Assembly: GCA_002716165.1 (NCBI GenBank)
Contig: PAZT01000011.1
Span: forward strand, 7,686 to 29,077
DNA length: 21,392 nucleotides
Reading direction: 5' to 3'
Source of the DNA: Deltaproteobacteria bacterium
GTDB lineage: Bacteria > SAR324 > NAC60-12
Positions 6,826 to 14,661 of the stretch are shown piece after piece (position 1 is the stretch's first letter; every line of letters starts with the position of its first letter). Below the pieces are notes generated by a model. It did not search any database and was not told where the DNA came from. It saw only the letters and a program-made list of their open reading frames with translations. Made by a program: the position numbers and the translations under genes.

Positions 6826-7767
6826 ATGCCCGCTCAGAAAATAATAATTGATACGGACCCTGGACAGGATGATGCAATTGGTATTTTGTTGGCACTTGCG
6901 TCTCCTAGGGAACTAGACCTCCTTGGCATAGTAACAGTTGCTGGTAACGTTCCATTAAAATTAACCTCACGAAATGCATTAATACTTTGTGAGCTTGCCA
7001 AAAAACCTGATACAAAAGTTTTTGCAGGATGCTCAAAACCGCTTGTCCGCCAGCTTGTTACGGCTGAACATGTTCATGGAAAAACAGGTTTGGATGGTGC
7101 AGATCTCCCAGAGCCAACAATATCTCTTCAAAAACAACATGGAGTAGACTGGACGATTGAAACTTTGCTTTCATCCGAAGACAATTCCATCACAATATGC
7201 TGCTTTGCACCGCTTACCAACGTCGCAATGGCTATGATAAAGGCTCCAGAAATTCTTCCAAAAATTAAGAGGATTGTAATGATGGGAGGTGGATACTTTG
7301 AAGGAGGAAATATAACACCTACTGCCGAATTTAACATATATGTCGATCCTCATGCTGCAAACGCGGTTCTAAAATGTGGCCGACCTATAGTCATGATGCC
7401 ACTTGACGTTACTCACAAAGCACTTATGCAGCCCAAATGGTTGGAAGGACTGAGAGACTTGGGATCTGCAGTAGGAGATGCAGCCTATGGAATGATGAGT
7501 TTTTATGAACGTTTTGATCTTGAAAAATATGGTTCAAACGGTGGTCCTCTTCATGATCCAACGGTAATTGCCTACCTACTCAAACCCGAACTTTTTGATG
7601 GAAGAGATGTAAATGTGGAAATAGAAATTCATTCTGAACTGACAATGGGTATGACGGTTGTAGATTGGTGGAATGTTACTGGTCGTCAGCCAAACGTGAC
7701 CTATAAAAATCAAATCAACTCAAACAGTTTTTTTCAATTAATTTTGGATCGTCTTTCACTCTTGTAG
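6826..7767 (+). CDS. Inosine/uridine-preferring-type nucleoside hydrolase
   Basis: This enzyme cleaves the N-glycosidic bond of ribonucleosides, giving base and ribose in the cytoplasm. The 313-residue length (from ATG 6826) suits the IunH family. The N-terminal calcium site IDTDPGQDDA is at residues 8-17; later come GNVPL, HGKTGLDG, APLTNVAMA, IVMMGGGYFEGGN, AEFNIYVDPHAA (substrate Asn in AEFN) and GGPLHDPTV, holding the His-Asp pair expected for catalysis and metal binding. An in-frame TTG at 6775 would add 17 residues, but it lies inside the 11-bp hairpin and gives no conserved sequence, so ATG 6826 is preferred. It sits between the binding-protein and ATPase genes, linking import with salvage. 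Exact base preference cannot be read from the sequence. Confidence 0.93.
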   Translation: MPAQKIIIDTDPGQDDAIGILLALASPRELDLLGIVTVAGNVPLKLTSRNALILCELAKKPDTKVFAGCSKPLVRQLVTAEHVHGKTGLDGADLPEPTISLQKQHGVDWTIETLLSSEDNSITICCFAPLTNVAMAMIKAPEILPKIKRIVMMGGGYFEGGNITPTAEFNIYVDPHAANAVLKCGRPIVMMPLDVTHKALMQPKWLEGLRDLGSAVGDAAYGMMSFYERFDLEKYGSNGGPLHDPTVIAYLLKPELFDGRDVNVEIEIHSELTMGMTVVDWWNVTGRQPNVTYKNQINSNSFFQLILDRLSLL

Positions 7768-7834
7768 ATAAAGCTAAGTCTGCTATAACATCCAGATTAG
7801 TTTCAAACAAAATCAACATTAAATTCCTGAAATT

Positions 7835-9364
7835 ATGCCAATTTTGGCAATACAACTTACTAATATAAATAAATATTTTGGAAATGTTTGTGCCAATAAG
7901 AACGTTTCTCTTACAGTAAAGTCGGGTACCATTCATGGAATTGTTGGTGAAAATGGTGCAGGTAAATCAACCTTAATGAGTATTCTTTATGGATTTTACA
8001 AAGCAGATTCAGGATCTATAGGCGTACTGGAAAAGCAAACTACCATAAGAAGCGCACATGACGCAATACAGGCTGGAATCGGTATGGTACACCAACATTT
8101 TATGTTAGTTGATACATTCACTGTGCTTGAAAACATAGTACTAGGTACCGATTCAAGTTTTTCGCTCAGAGAATCCTTACATGCTTCTAAGTTAGAGCTG
8201 AAAAGACTTGAAAAAGAATATCATCTTGAAGTGAATATCAATTCGACTATCAACAAATTGCCAGTAGGGTTGCAGCAGAGGGTTGAAATTCTTAAGGCTT
8301 TATATCGTGGAGCAGAAATACTTATTCTTGATGAGCCAACTGGTGTGCTGACACCACAGGAAGCGGATCATTTGTTTCGTATTCTAGATGAACTAAGAGG
8401 ACAAGGAAAAACAGTAATTTTGATCACACATAAGCTTCGGGAAATAATGGACATCACTGATTATGTTTCTGTTATGCGGCAAGGTGAAATGGTTGCCCAT
8501 CGCAAGACTTCTGAAACTAACAGAGAAGAATTAGCTGAATTGATGGTGGGTCGAAAAGTACTACTTCGTGTAGAAAAAAAACCTGCAAATCCAGGTAGGA
8601 AAATTCTTTCAGTTGATAATCTAAACTATAAAGATGATTCAGGAATTAGCAGATTAAAAGATATTAACTTTGATGTTCATTCTGGTGAAATCGTTGGCGT
8701 TGCAGGTGTATCAGGAAATGGTCAATCAGAACTTCTTGATATCATTGCCGGTATAAACCACCTACAAATTGGATCAATAAGAATTAACGATCATAAAATA
8801 ACTTCTGAATCGAGAGTAGATGCTGCTTCCATGCGTAGGCTCGGTATTGCTCATGTGCCAGAGGACCGGCAAAGAATCGGCCTAGTAACATCATTTACAG
8901 CAAGTGAAAATATAATTTTAGGTTATCACAGAGACCTTAAATACAATGGCCTTATAGAAATGAACAACGATGCTATTTCTAAATCCTGCCTCAAACAAAT
9001 GGAACATTTTGACGTGCGTCCGTTAAACCCATTATTGAAAGCCTCTCTCTTTTCTGGAGGGAACCAGCAAAAAATGGTACTTGCTAGGGAAATTGAAAGG
9101 AATACAGACTTGTTGCTAGTTGGGCAGCCTACTCGTGGTGTAGATATTGGGGCGATTGAATTTATACACCGCCAAATAATTGCCATGCGAGATGCAAATA
9201 AAGCTGTACTCTTGGTATCAGTAGAGCTTGATGAAATACTTTCATTGAGTGATAGAATTTTAGTAATGTTTGAAGGTCAAATCATGGGTCAAGTGTTAGC
9301 AAAAGATGCTAACGAACGTGATATTGGTTTGCTGATGGCAGGGATAAGCAAGGAGACAGATTGA
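7835..9364 (+). CDS. Nucleoside ABC transporter ATPase, double nucleotide-binding domain
   Basis: This 509-residue protein has two fused ABC domains, the architecture of YufO/NupA-type and sugar-type importers. Domain 1: Walker A GENGAGKST (38-46), Q-loop Q87 (HQHFML), signature LPVGLQQ (142-148), Walker B ILILDE (162-167) and H-loop H199. Domain 2 has a degenerate P-loop GVSGNGQSE (291-299, Gln replacing the usual Lys), signature FSGGNQQ (406-412) and an altered Walker B LLLVGQPTRGVD (426-437). This asymmetry is normal for the family, with domain 1 catalytically competent. It powers import through the two permeases that follow. It overlaps the first permease by four bases (TTGA), so the two are probably translationally coupled. 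No Shine-Dalgarno precedes its ATG. Confidence 0.95.
   Translation: MPILAIQLTNINKYFGNVCANKNVSLTVKSGTIHGIVGENGAGKSTLMSILYGFYKADSGSIGVLEKQTTIRSAHDAIQAGIGMVHQHFMLVDTFTVLENIVLGTDSSFSLRESLHASKLELKRLEKEYHLEVNINSTINKLPVGLQQRVEILKALYRGAEILILDEPTGVLTPQEADHLFRILDELRGQGKTVILITHKLREIMDITDYVSVMRQGEMVAHRKTSETNREELAELMVGRKVLLRVEKKPANPGRKILSVDNLNYKDDSGISRLKDINFDVHSGEIVGVAGVSGNGQSELLDIIAGINHLQIGSIRINDHKITSESRVDAASMRRLGIAHVPEDRQRIGLVTSFTASENIILGYHRDLKYNGLIEMNNDAISKSCLKQMEHFDVRPLNPLLKASLFSGGNQQKMVLAREIERNTDLLLVGQPTRGVDIGAIEFIHRQIIAMRDANKAVLLVSVELDEILSLSDRILVMFEGQIMGQVLAKDANERDIGLLMAGISKETD
9350..9355 (+). promoter_or_regulatory. Shine-Dalgarno that fixes the TTG start of permease 1
   Basis: AAGGAG at 9350-9355 lies 5 nt before the TTG at 9361, within the end of the ATPase gene. 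It is one of the few strong Shine-Dalgarno sequences in the window and supports the unusual TTG start in the TTGA overlap. Confidence 0.75.
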
Positions 9365-10458
9365 GTGAAAGACAAGTTAATGATCTGGTAGTCACTCTCG
9401 TTACAGTGACAAACCTATTAATGGCGTTTCTTATTTCTGGTATCGTAATATGGGCTCTTGGAGAAGATCCTTGGTTTGCACTTAAAACAATGCTCTACGG
9501 CGCATTTGGTTACGACGAAGGACTTGGCTACACGCTATACTATACAACAAACTTTATATTTACAGCCTTGGGATTTGCGATAGGTTTCCATTGCGGATTG
9601 TTCAACATCGGAGCCGAGGGACAGGCATATATAGGAGGACTTGCGGTAGGTTTACTTTGTCTCTGGCTTGAGAACTGGTCTATTTTAATTGTTTTTCCCC
9701 TAGCAATAATTGTATCGATCATCTTTGGAGGAATTTGGGGTGCAATCCCAGGATATCTTAAAGCTAGACATGGTAGTCATGAAGTTGTTACAACGATCAT
9801 GTTCAACTTCATCGCTTCGGTGATAATGGTATATCTGCTATCTCATGTTCTGAGACCCCCACAGGAAATGTCACCTGAATCCCGTGATTTTGCTGAAAAT
9901 GTATGGATCCCCCAGATGCATGAAATTTTTAGCTGGTTTGGATTTGAAATAACAAAGACTCCGTTGAATGGTACATTCTTTTTTGCTCTTTTCTGCCTAT
10001 TCTTGGTGTGGCGCTTTGTATGGTTCACTCGTTGGGGGTACGAGCTAAGGACTGTAGGCACAAATGAGTTCGCAGCAGTTTATGCCGGAATAAATGTCTC
10101 AAAAAATATCATAATTGCAATGGTAGTTTGCGGAGGATTGTCGGGTTTTGTAGGAATTAACGAAATAATGGGATCTAGTCATCGCATTATGCTTAACTTC
10201 CAGGCTGGAATAGGATTCACTGGTATTGCTGTCTCTCTGATTGGTCGAAATCATCCAATGGGAATACTTTTGGCGGCCCTACTCTTTGGAATACTTTACC
10301 AAGGAGGCGCGGAGCTTTCATTTGAGATTCAAACTATTGACCGCCACATGGTAGTATTAATTCAAGGACTAGTTATACTTTTTGCAGGAGCGCTAGAAAA
10401 TCTTTTCCGTCCTCAAATAGAAATATTTATAAAACAGGTATTTATGCGCAACTTATGA
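9361..10458 (+). CDS. Nucleoside ABC transporter permease 1
   Basis: The 365-residue product is an integral inner-membrane protein with about eight to ten hydrophobic segments (for example around 16-32, 63-80, 89-102, 108-126, 141-161, 205-220, 250-265 and 295-345). The motif CGLFNIGAEGQAYIGG (78-93) is the hallmark of YufP-type permeases of the BMP transporter group. A second conserved stretch is GYELRTVGTNEFAAVYAGI near 226-244, the cytoplasmic loop that contacts the ATPase. The start is TTG 9361, supported by the Shine-Dalgarno at 9350-9355 and by the four-base overlap with the ATPase stop. It pairs with the second permease to form the channel. Confidence 0.93.
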   Translation: MSERQVNDLVVTLVTVTNLLMAFLISGIVIWALGEDPWFALKTMLYGAFGYDEGLGYTLYYTTNFIFTALGFAIGFHCGLFNIGAEGQAYIGGLAVGLLCLWLENWSILIVFPLAIIVSIIFGGIWGAIPGYLKARHGSHEVVTTIMFNFIASVIMVYLLSHVLRPPQEMSPESRDFAENVWIPQMHEIFSWFGFEITKTPLNGTFFFALFCLFLVWRFVWFTRWGYELRTVGTNEFAAVYAGINVSKNIIIAMVVCGGLSGFVGINEIMGSSHRIMLNFQAGIGFTGIAVSLIGRNHPMGILLAALLFGILYQGGAELSFEIQTIDRHMVVLIQGLVILFAGALENLFRPQIEIFIKQVFMRNL

Positions 10459-10505
10459 GCGAGGTACAAATTAATATTTACTTTTTTTATTCACAAGTTT
10501 TGTAA
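10455..10505 (+). other. 16-codon ORF coupled to the permease 1 stop (ATGA)
   Basis: An ATG at 10455-10457 overlaps the permease 1 stop in an ATGA arrangement and reads MSEVQINIYFFYSQVL before TAA at 10503-10505, 26 bp before the permease 2 ATG. It is not in frame with permease 2. It may only carry ribosomes toward the next gene, or be chance; there is no sign of a functional peptide. Confidence 0.2.
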
Positions 10506-10531
10506 ACGAGCTGTTTCCCTTAAAAAAACAA

Positions 10532-11506
10532 ATGTGGAATGATATATTACTCATCTTGGATGGCACCCTTCGTATTTCCGTTCCTTTTTTATTAGCAGCT
10601 ATGGGAGGAATTTTTGCTGAACGTTCCGGAATAATAGACTTTGGACTAGAGGGGAAAATGCTTGGTGGAGCCTTTGTAGCAGCTACAGTGGCTCACTGGA
10701 CACAATCTGCATGGTTAGGACTACTTGGTTCAATCTTTATAGGAATAATTTTTTCAATGATTCATGGCTTTGCCAGTGTAACCAAGCGGGGTAATCAGGT
10801 TGTTTCATGTGTTGCAATAAATATATTTGCAATGGGACTCACAGTTGTACTAGCGAATGCTTGGTTTGGAATGGGGGGTAAAACTCCACAGCTTCCAAAA
10901 GAAGCCCGTTTCCTTTCCATAGAATTGCCTTTTGCTCAAGCTTTGCAGGATATTCCAGTAATAGGAGAAATATATCACGAATTAATTAGTGGACACAATA
11001 TTCTAGTTTACTTAGCTTTTCTAGCTGTACCTACTACTGCCTGGATTGTGTTTAAAAGTAGTTTCGGATTGAAATTGCGTGCTACCGGAGAAAATCCTCT
11101 TGCTGCAGATACTACTGGCATTTCTGTTAACAAAATACGCTACCAAGCTTTACTCTTAAACGGGATTCTGGGTGGAATGTCTGGGGCATATCTTTCTACT
11201 GCACATTTAGGATTCTTTGTCAAAGACATGTCTGCAGGCAAAGGTTACTTAGCACTGGCGGCAATGATTGTTGGCAAGTGGAAACCATACCCTGCAATGT
11301 TTGCCTGTCTCCTTTTTTCTACTTTATTTGCCATAAAAGATAAACCAGAAATATCTGAAATGCTGAAAGGTTGGGTCCCTCTAAATCTTATAGAAAGCTT
11401 TTTGGAAATGTCTCCATACATTCTAACGGTTATAATTTTGGCAGGTTTTGTAGGCAGAGCTGTTGCTCCGAAAGCAATCGGTCAGCCATTTTCTAAAGAA
11501 AAATAA
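10532..11506 (+). CDS. Nucleoside ABC transporter permease 2
   Basis: This 324-residue membrane protein begins with the pattern of YufQ-type permeases: TLRISVPFLLAAMGGIFAERSG (12-33) followed by IIDFGLEGKMLGGAF (34-48), equivalent to the family NIGLEG motif. It has roughly eight to nine hydrophobic segments and the conserved loop GLKLRATGENPLAADTTGI near 178-196, expected to couple with the ATPase. It is shorter than permease 1, as usual for this pair. The gap from permease 1 is 73 bp with no strong Shine-Dalgarno. It is the last recognisable transporter component, ending 6 bp before the KAS III-like gene. Confidence 0.93.
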   Translation: MWNDILLILDGTLRISVPFLLAAMGGIFAERSGIIDFGLEGKMLGGAFVAATVAHWTQSAWLGLLGSIFIGIIFSMIHGFASVTKRGNQVVSCVAINIFAMGLTVVLANAWFGMGGKTPQLPKEARFLSIELPFAQALQDIPVIGEIYHELISGHNILVYLAFLAVPTTAWIVFKSSFGLKLRATGENPLAADTTGISVNKIRYQALLLNGILGGMSGAYLSTAHLGFFVKDMSAGKGYLALAAMIVGKWKPYPAMFACLLFSTLFAIKDKPEISEMLKGWVPLNLIESFLEMSPYILTVIILAGFVGRAVAPKAIGQPFSKEK

Positions 11507-11512
11507 AATCAA

Positions 11513-12445
11513 ATGATTGGAATCAAAGCAATTGGTACTTATTTACCTGAAGCTAGAACATCAAATTTCGACCGCATGAATAAGTTCGTCATGACAGAGT
11601 CATTTGTAGAACATAAAATTGGTTTTAAAGAAGTCGCCATCAAATCTCCTGAACATGAAACTTCTGATCTTTGTTTTAGAGCATGGGAAGATCTTAAAAA
11701 AAATCACTCTATTTCATCCGATGATATAGATTGCGTTGTTGTCTGCACTCAAAACCCCGATGGGAAAGGACTACCTCATACATCAGCTATTTTGCATGAA
11801 AAACTTTCACTTCAACTAAATTGTGCCGCATTCGATATATCCTTGGGATGTTCAGGATATGTGTATGGACTTTCTATAATAAAATCTTTCATGAAAGAAA
11901 ATAATCTTAAGTGCGGCCTGCTTTTCACTGCGGACCCCTATTCGAAAGTTATTAACCAAGATGACAAAAAAACAGCTACCTTGTTTGGTGATGGTGCGAC
12001 TGTTACTCTGCTGGGTGAAAAACCTGTTTTTGAATGTGGTAAATTTGTTTTTGGATCAGATGGATGCAAAAAAGAGGGAATTATTGTGAAAGAAGACGGT
12101 AAACTTCATATGAATGGTAGAGCAGTTTTCACTTTCACAGTAAGAGTTGTTCCGGATAATATAAAAGATATGCTTAAAAAAAACCAAGCCACAATAGAAA
12201 GTGTTGACTGCTTTATTCTTCATCAGGGAAGTCTGCACATTGTAAATTCCATTGCGGATTCGCTCGGTGTATCAAGGGAGCTTTGTCCATTTCACTCAGC
12301 TGAATATGGGAATACAGTTTCTTCATCTGTTCCAATGGTTCTTTCAAGGGAGTTTGATAAAGAGGAAATAAAAGTTGCTGTTCTCTCAGGATTTGGAGTG
12401 GGTCTTTCATGGGCAAGTACAATAATTTACAGAAAGCACTCCTGA
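11513..12445 (+). CDS. 3-oxoacyl-ACP synthase III (KAS III/FabH)-like protein
   Basis: The 310-residue product has the thiolase fold pattern of KAS III. The catalytic triad is complete: C113 in FDISLGCSGYVYGL, H237 in LHQGS (usually HQAN) and N267 in EYGNTVSSSVP. Also visible are LFGDGATVTLL (158-167) and the C-terminal GFGVGLSW (293-300). It differs from primary-metabolism FabH near the N-terminus, where the usual Trp and Arg-Gly-Ile-x-x-Arg CoA-entry motif reads ESFVEHKIGFKEV, and no other fatty-acid genes are nearby. It more likely belongs to the specialised KAS III group that makes or transfers particular acyl chains; substrate unknown. It starts 6 bp after permease 2 and may be co-transcribed with the transporter, though a functional link is not evident. 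Confidence 0.85.
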   Translation: MIGIKAIGTYLPEARTSNFDRMNKFVMTESFVEHKIGFKEVAIKSPEHETSDLCFRAWEDLKKNHSISSDDIDCVVVCTQNPDGKGLPHTSAILHEKLSLQLNCAAFDISLGCSGYVYGLSIIKSFMKENNLKCGLLFTADPYSKVINQDDKKTATLFGDGATVTLLGEKPVFECGKFVFGSDGCKKEGIIVKEDGKLHMNGRAVFTFTVRVVPDNIKDMLKKNQATIESVDCFILHQGSLHIVNSIADSLGVSRELCPFHSAEYGNTVSSSVPMVLSREFDKEEIKVAVLSGFGVGLSWASTIIYRKHS

Positions 12446-12528
12446 AAACCGGGGCGCCATTTCTATCTGATCATTTACATACAAATTTAGAATAGAAATT
12501 TTAGTTTAAATTTGATAAAAAATTTCAA

Positions 12529-13557
12529 TCATTGAAGGTTCGGAAATGCATCTAGTGAAAGGTCATCAACAAGTCCTGCTTCGAAGCGATGAGCAGCTAG
12601 ACAAGTAACCATTGCAGCGTTGTCCGTACAAAGACTGGACTTTGGATAGTAAAGTTTGACCGCTCTTCGAGATGATTCCTCTTCAAATTCCTTACGTAAC
12701 TTACGACTGGCGGCTAACCCACCCGAAACAGAAATATTGCTAAGACCATGTTCTTCTGCTGCCTTAAAAGTTTTTTTTATCAGGACATCTGTAACACTTT
12801 TAAAAAAAGAGGCGAGAATAGGTCCAATTTCATCGATTTTATCTGTTTTTTTTGGATCAGAAGAATCAAATAGCATGGAATTTTCTTTAAATCTCATCAT
12901 TGCTGTTTTTAGTCCACTGAAAGAAAAATTGTGATTGTTTTTGTTAAGTAAAGGACGGGGGAAATCATAATCATAGCCTGAATACTCAATTGCAGCCTTG
13001 TCGACTATTGGTCCACCAGGCATAGGGAAACCAAATAATTTTGCAACTTTGTCAACACATTCGCCAGCAGCATCGTCAACAGTACTGCCAATGATTTCAT
13101 AATCAAAATGATCGCGTGCATTCATAAGCAAAGTATGTCCACCAGCAACAACAAGGTGAAGTATGGGAAAATTCATTTCACCATGTTCTAGCACATTTGC
13201 ATAGGGATGAGCTTCAACGTGATTTATACCAATTATTGGACAACCTAATGAATAAGCAAGGCTTTTTGCTACAGTTAGCCCTACAAGCAGGGAACCCAGC
13301 AGTCCAGGATAATTTGATACTGCTATATAATCAATTCCTGTAAAATTAATATCAGCCTTTTTCAAAGCTTCATCAATCAGCAAATGAATAACTTCCAGAT
13401 GTTTTCGGGAAGCTCTCTCAGGAACTACACCTCCAAATTCTTCATGATCCTTATATTGCGAAAGTGTCAGGTTTGCCAATATTTCATGTTTCCCTCGCAA
13501 AATAGAAACTGAAGTATCGTCAAAAGTAGTATCTATACCAAGGCCTGTTGCTAACAT
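12529..13557 (-). CDS. tsaD: tRNA N6-adenosine threonylcarbamoyltransferase TsaD
   Basis: TsaD transfers threonylcarbamoyl from threonylcarbamoyl-AMP to A37 of ANN-decoding tRNAs, working with TsaB and TsaE. The 342-residue length is standard. Motifs: GIDTTFDDTS (7-16, the family GIETSCDDTS), metal ligands H113 and H117 in NHVEAHPYAN, D312 in CTDNAAM, VAGGHT (137-142), STVDDAAGECVDKVAKLFG, FSFSGLKTA (211-219), and SGGLAASRKLR (278-288). All are intact. The start is ATG 13557, directly before the conserved N-terminal strand. TsaB and TsaE are not in this window. It converges with the KAS III-like gene (83 bp between stops) and diverges from the riboflavin genes. Confidence 0.96.
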   Translation of the reverse strand: MLATGLGIDTTFDDTSVSILRGKHEILANLTLSQYKDHEEFGGVVPERASRKHLEVIHLLIDEALKKADINFTGIDYIAVSNYPGLLGSLLVGLTVAKSLAYSLGCPIIGINHVEAHPYANVLEHGEMNFPILHLVVAGGHTLLMNARDHFDYEIIGSTVDDAAGECVDKVAKLFGFPMPGGPIVDKAAIEYSGYDYDFPRPLLNKNNHNFSFSGLKTAMMRFKENSMLFDSSDPKKTDKIDEIGPILASFFKSVTDVLIKKTFKAAEEHGLSNISVSGGLAASRKLRKEFEEESSRRAVKLYYPKSSLCTDNAAMVTCLAAHRFEAGLVDDLSLDAFPNLQ

Positions 13558-13929
13558 TAGATTTAATCTTTAATTATAGCTTTTTCTAAAATCTTGATTG
13601 TAAGTTTTTTCAAATCAAGTTTTTTGAATAAACAGAAATATTATAAAGGGATTAGAAAGCTTAGTAAACTCATCAAAATATTATTTATTATAATAAATTT
13701 ACACAGATTTTTTTTAAAATCAATTTGGGTTTGTCATTGTAATTTTTAAAAATTTTAAATTAAGTTGAACGATAACTTTACGGTAATTGAATAATTAGAG
13801 TATATTTTAAAACATAATATATTCAATTAATGGTCATAATTCTTGTTGTTTTGTGATAATGGCGATAAAATTCAGAAAAGAAATTAATATATTAACATAT
13901 AACCATGGTGGCTTTATTTTTTTAAACCT
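13558..13929. other. 372-bp AT-rich spacer between divergent tsaD and the RibD-domain gene
   Basis: No reading frame of note. It must hold promoters for both flanking genes, but the sequence is so A+T-rich that no -35/-10 pair stands out. A 7-bp inverted repeat CTTGATT (13593-13599) and AATCAAG (13613-13619), followed by six T residues, resembles a plus-strand terminator, though no plus-strand gene ends here; it may be an operator for tsaD. I looked for the conserved FMN-riboswitch elements before the riboflavin genes and did not find them. There is no trace of a deaminase domain that would complete RibD. Confidence 0.55.
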
Positions 13930-14586
13930 ATGAATAAAAAATCGGTCATTACAGTCACTCTAAAAGCCGCACTTACTCTTGATGGTAAAATAGCAACCGC
14001 CTCAGGCCACTCAAAATGGATTACAGGAGAAGCCGCAAGAAAGAAAGTTCATGAATTGAGAAACCAAAATGACGCTGTTTTAGTGGGCATAAATACAGTC
14101 ATTGCAGATGATCCTCAATTGACAGTGCGAGGTATTATAAACGGGAAATCACCTGTACGGATTGTTTTAGATTCAATGGCTAGAATTCCAGAGAAGAGCA
14201 AAATATTTAAAAGTGATGGAACTCCAGTAATAATAGTTACTGGAAATAAGGCTTTATCCAGAAAATGGCCTAATTTACCAGATATAAAAATTTTAACCTC
14301 TCCAACTGAAACTCCTGAAATAGATTGGTTACTTTTTGAATTGCATAAAATTGGTCTGAAGAGTTTATTGGTAGAGGGAGGCAGCTTTATTTACGCAAGC
14401 TTTCTCAAAAGCAGTTTTGTGGACAGATTAGTACTATTCATTAGTCCCAAAATAATAGGCGGACAAGATGCATTGTCATGGTGCGGAGAATTAGGAGTTG
14501 ACCATCTTGACAAGGCAATGCAAATTGAGATTAGTTCAATTGACGCAGTAGGAGAAGACTGGGTAATAGATAGCAAAATAAAATAA
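13930..14586 (+). CDS. ribD: Stand-alone RibD reductase domain (5-amino-6-(5-phosphoribosylamino)uracil reductase)
   Basis: The 218-residue product matches only the C-terminal reductase half of RibD (usually about 360 residues with an N-terminal zinc deaminase). It would reduce the ribosylamino-pyrimidine with NADPH in riboflavin synthesis. Motifs: LKAALTLDGKIATASGHSKWITG (11-33), HELRNQNDAVLVGINTVIADDPQLTVR (41-67), RIVLDS (77-82), the nucleotide-site LLVEGGS (146-152), and LVLFISPKIIGG near 170. The protein starts directly at the reductase fold with no deaminase HAE or PCxxxGRTPPC motifs, and the upstream 372 bp holds none. The deaminase must be encoded elsewhere. RibBA follows 75 bp later, supporting a riboflavin role over other RibD_C-type reductases such as DHFR-like enzymes. 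Confidence 0.88.
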   Translation: MNKKSVITVTLKAALTLDGKIATASGHSKWITGEAARKKVHELRNQNDAVLVGINTVIADDPQLTVRGIINGKSPVRIVLDSMARIPEKSKIFKSDGTPVIIVTGNKALSRKWPNLPDIKILTSPTETPEIDWLLFELHKIGLKSLLVEGGSFIYASFLKSSFVDRLVLFISPKIIGGQDALSWCGELGVDHLDKAMQIEISSIDAVGEDWVIDSKIK

Positions 14587-14639
14587 CTTGATCTGTTACT
14601 GTTATATGCTATTGTTATTACAAACAAAATAATAAATTC

Positions 14640-14657
14640 TTATAAAATTTTTTATAA
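14640..14657 (+). repeat. AT-only palindrome just before ribBA
   Basis: TTATAAAA and TTTTATAA form an 8-bp inverted repeat with a 2-bp centre, ending 4 bp before the ribBA ATG. As RNA it would be weak. It occupies the place where a Shine-Dalgarno would be, and none is present. Confidence 0.35.
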
Positions 14658-14661
14658 ATAA

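Noticed and set aside
8707..9130. Second ABC domain of the ATPase as a damaged domain (P-loop Lys to Gln, altered Walker B)
   Set aside because: This asymmetry is usual in the double-ATPase family of sugar and nucleoside importers, so it is not decay.
12656..12934. 92-codon plus-strand frame inside tsaD
   Set aside because: It is antisense to a fully conserved tsaD and has no recognisable protein features; other long antisense frames in the window were dismissed for the same reason.
13558..13929. FMN riboswitch before the riboflavin genes
   Set aside because: The conserved FMN-element blocks were looked for and not found; the region is simple AT-rich sequence.
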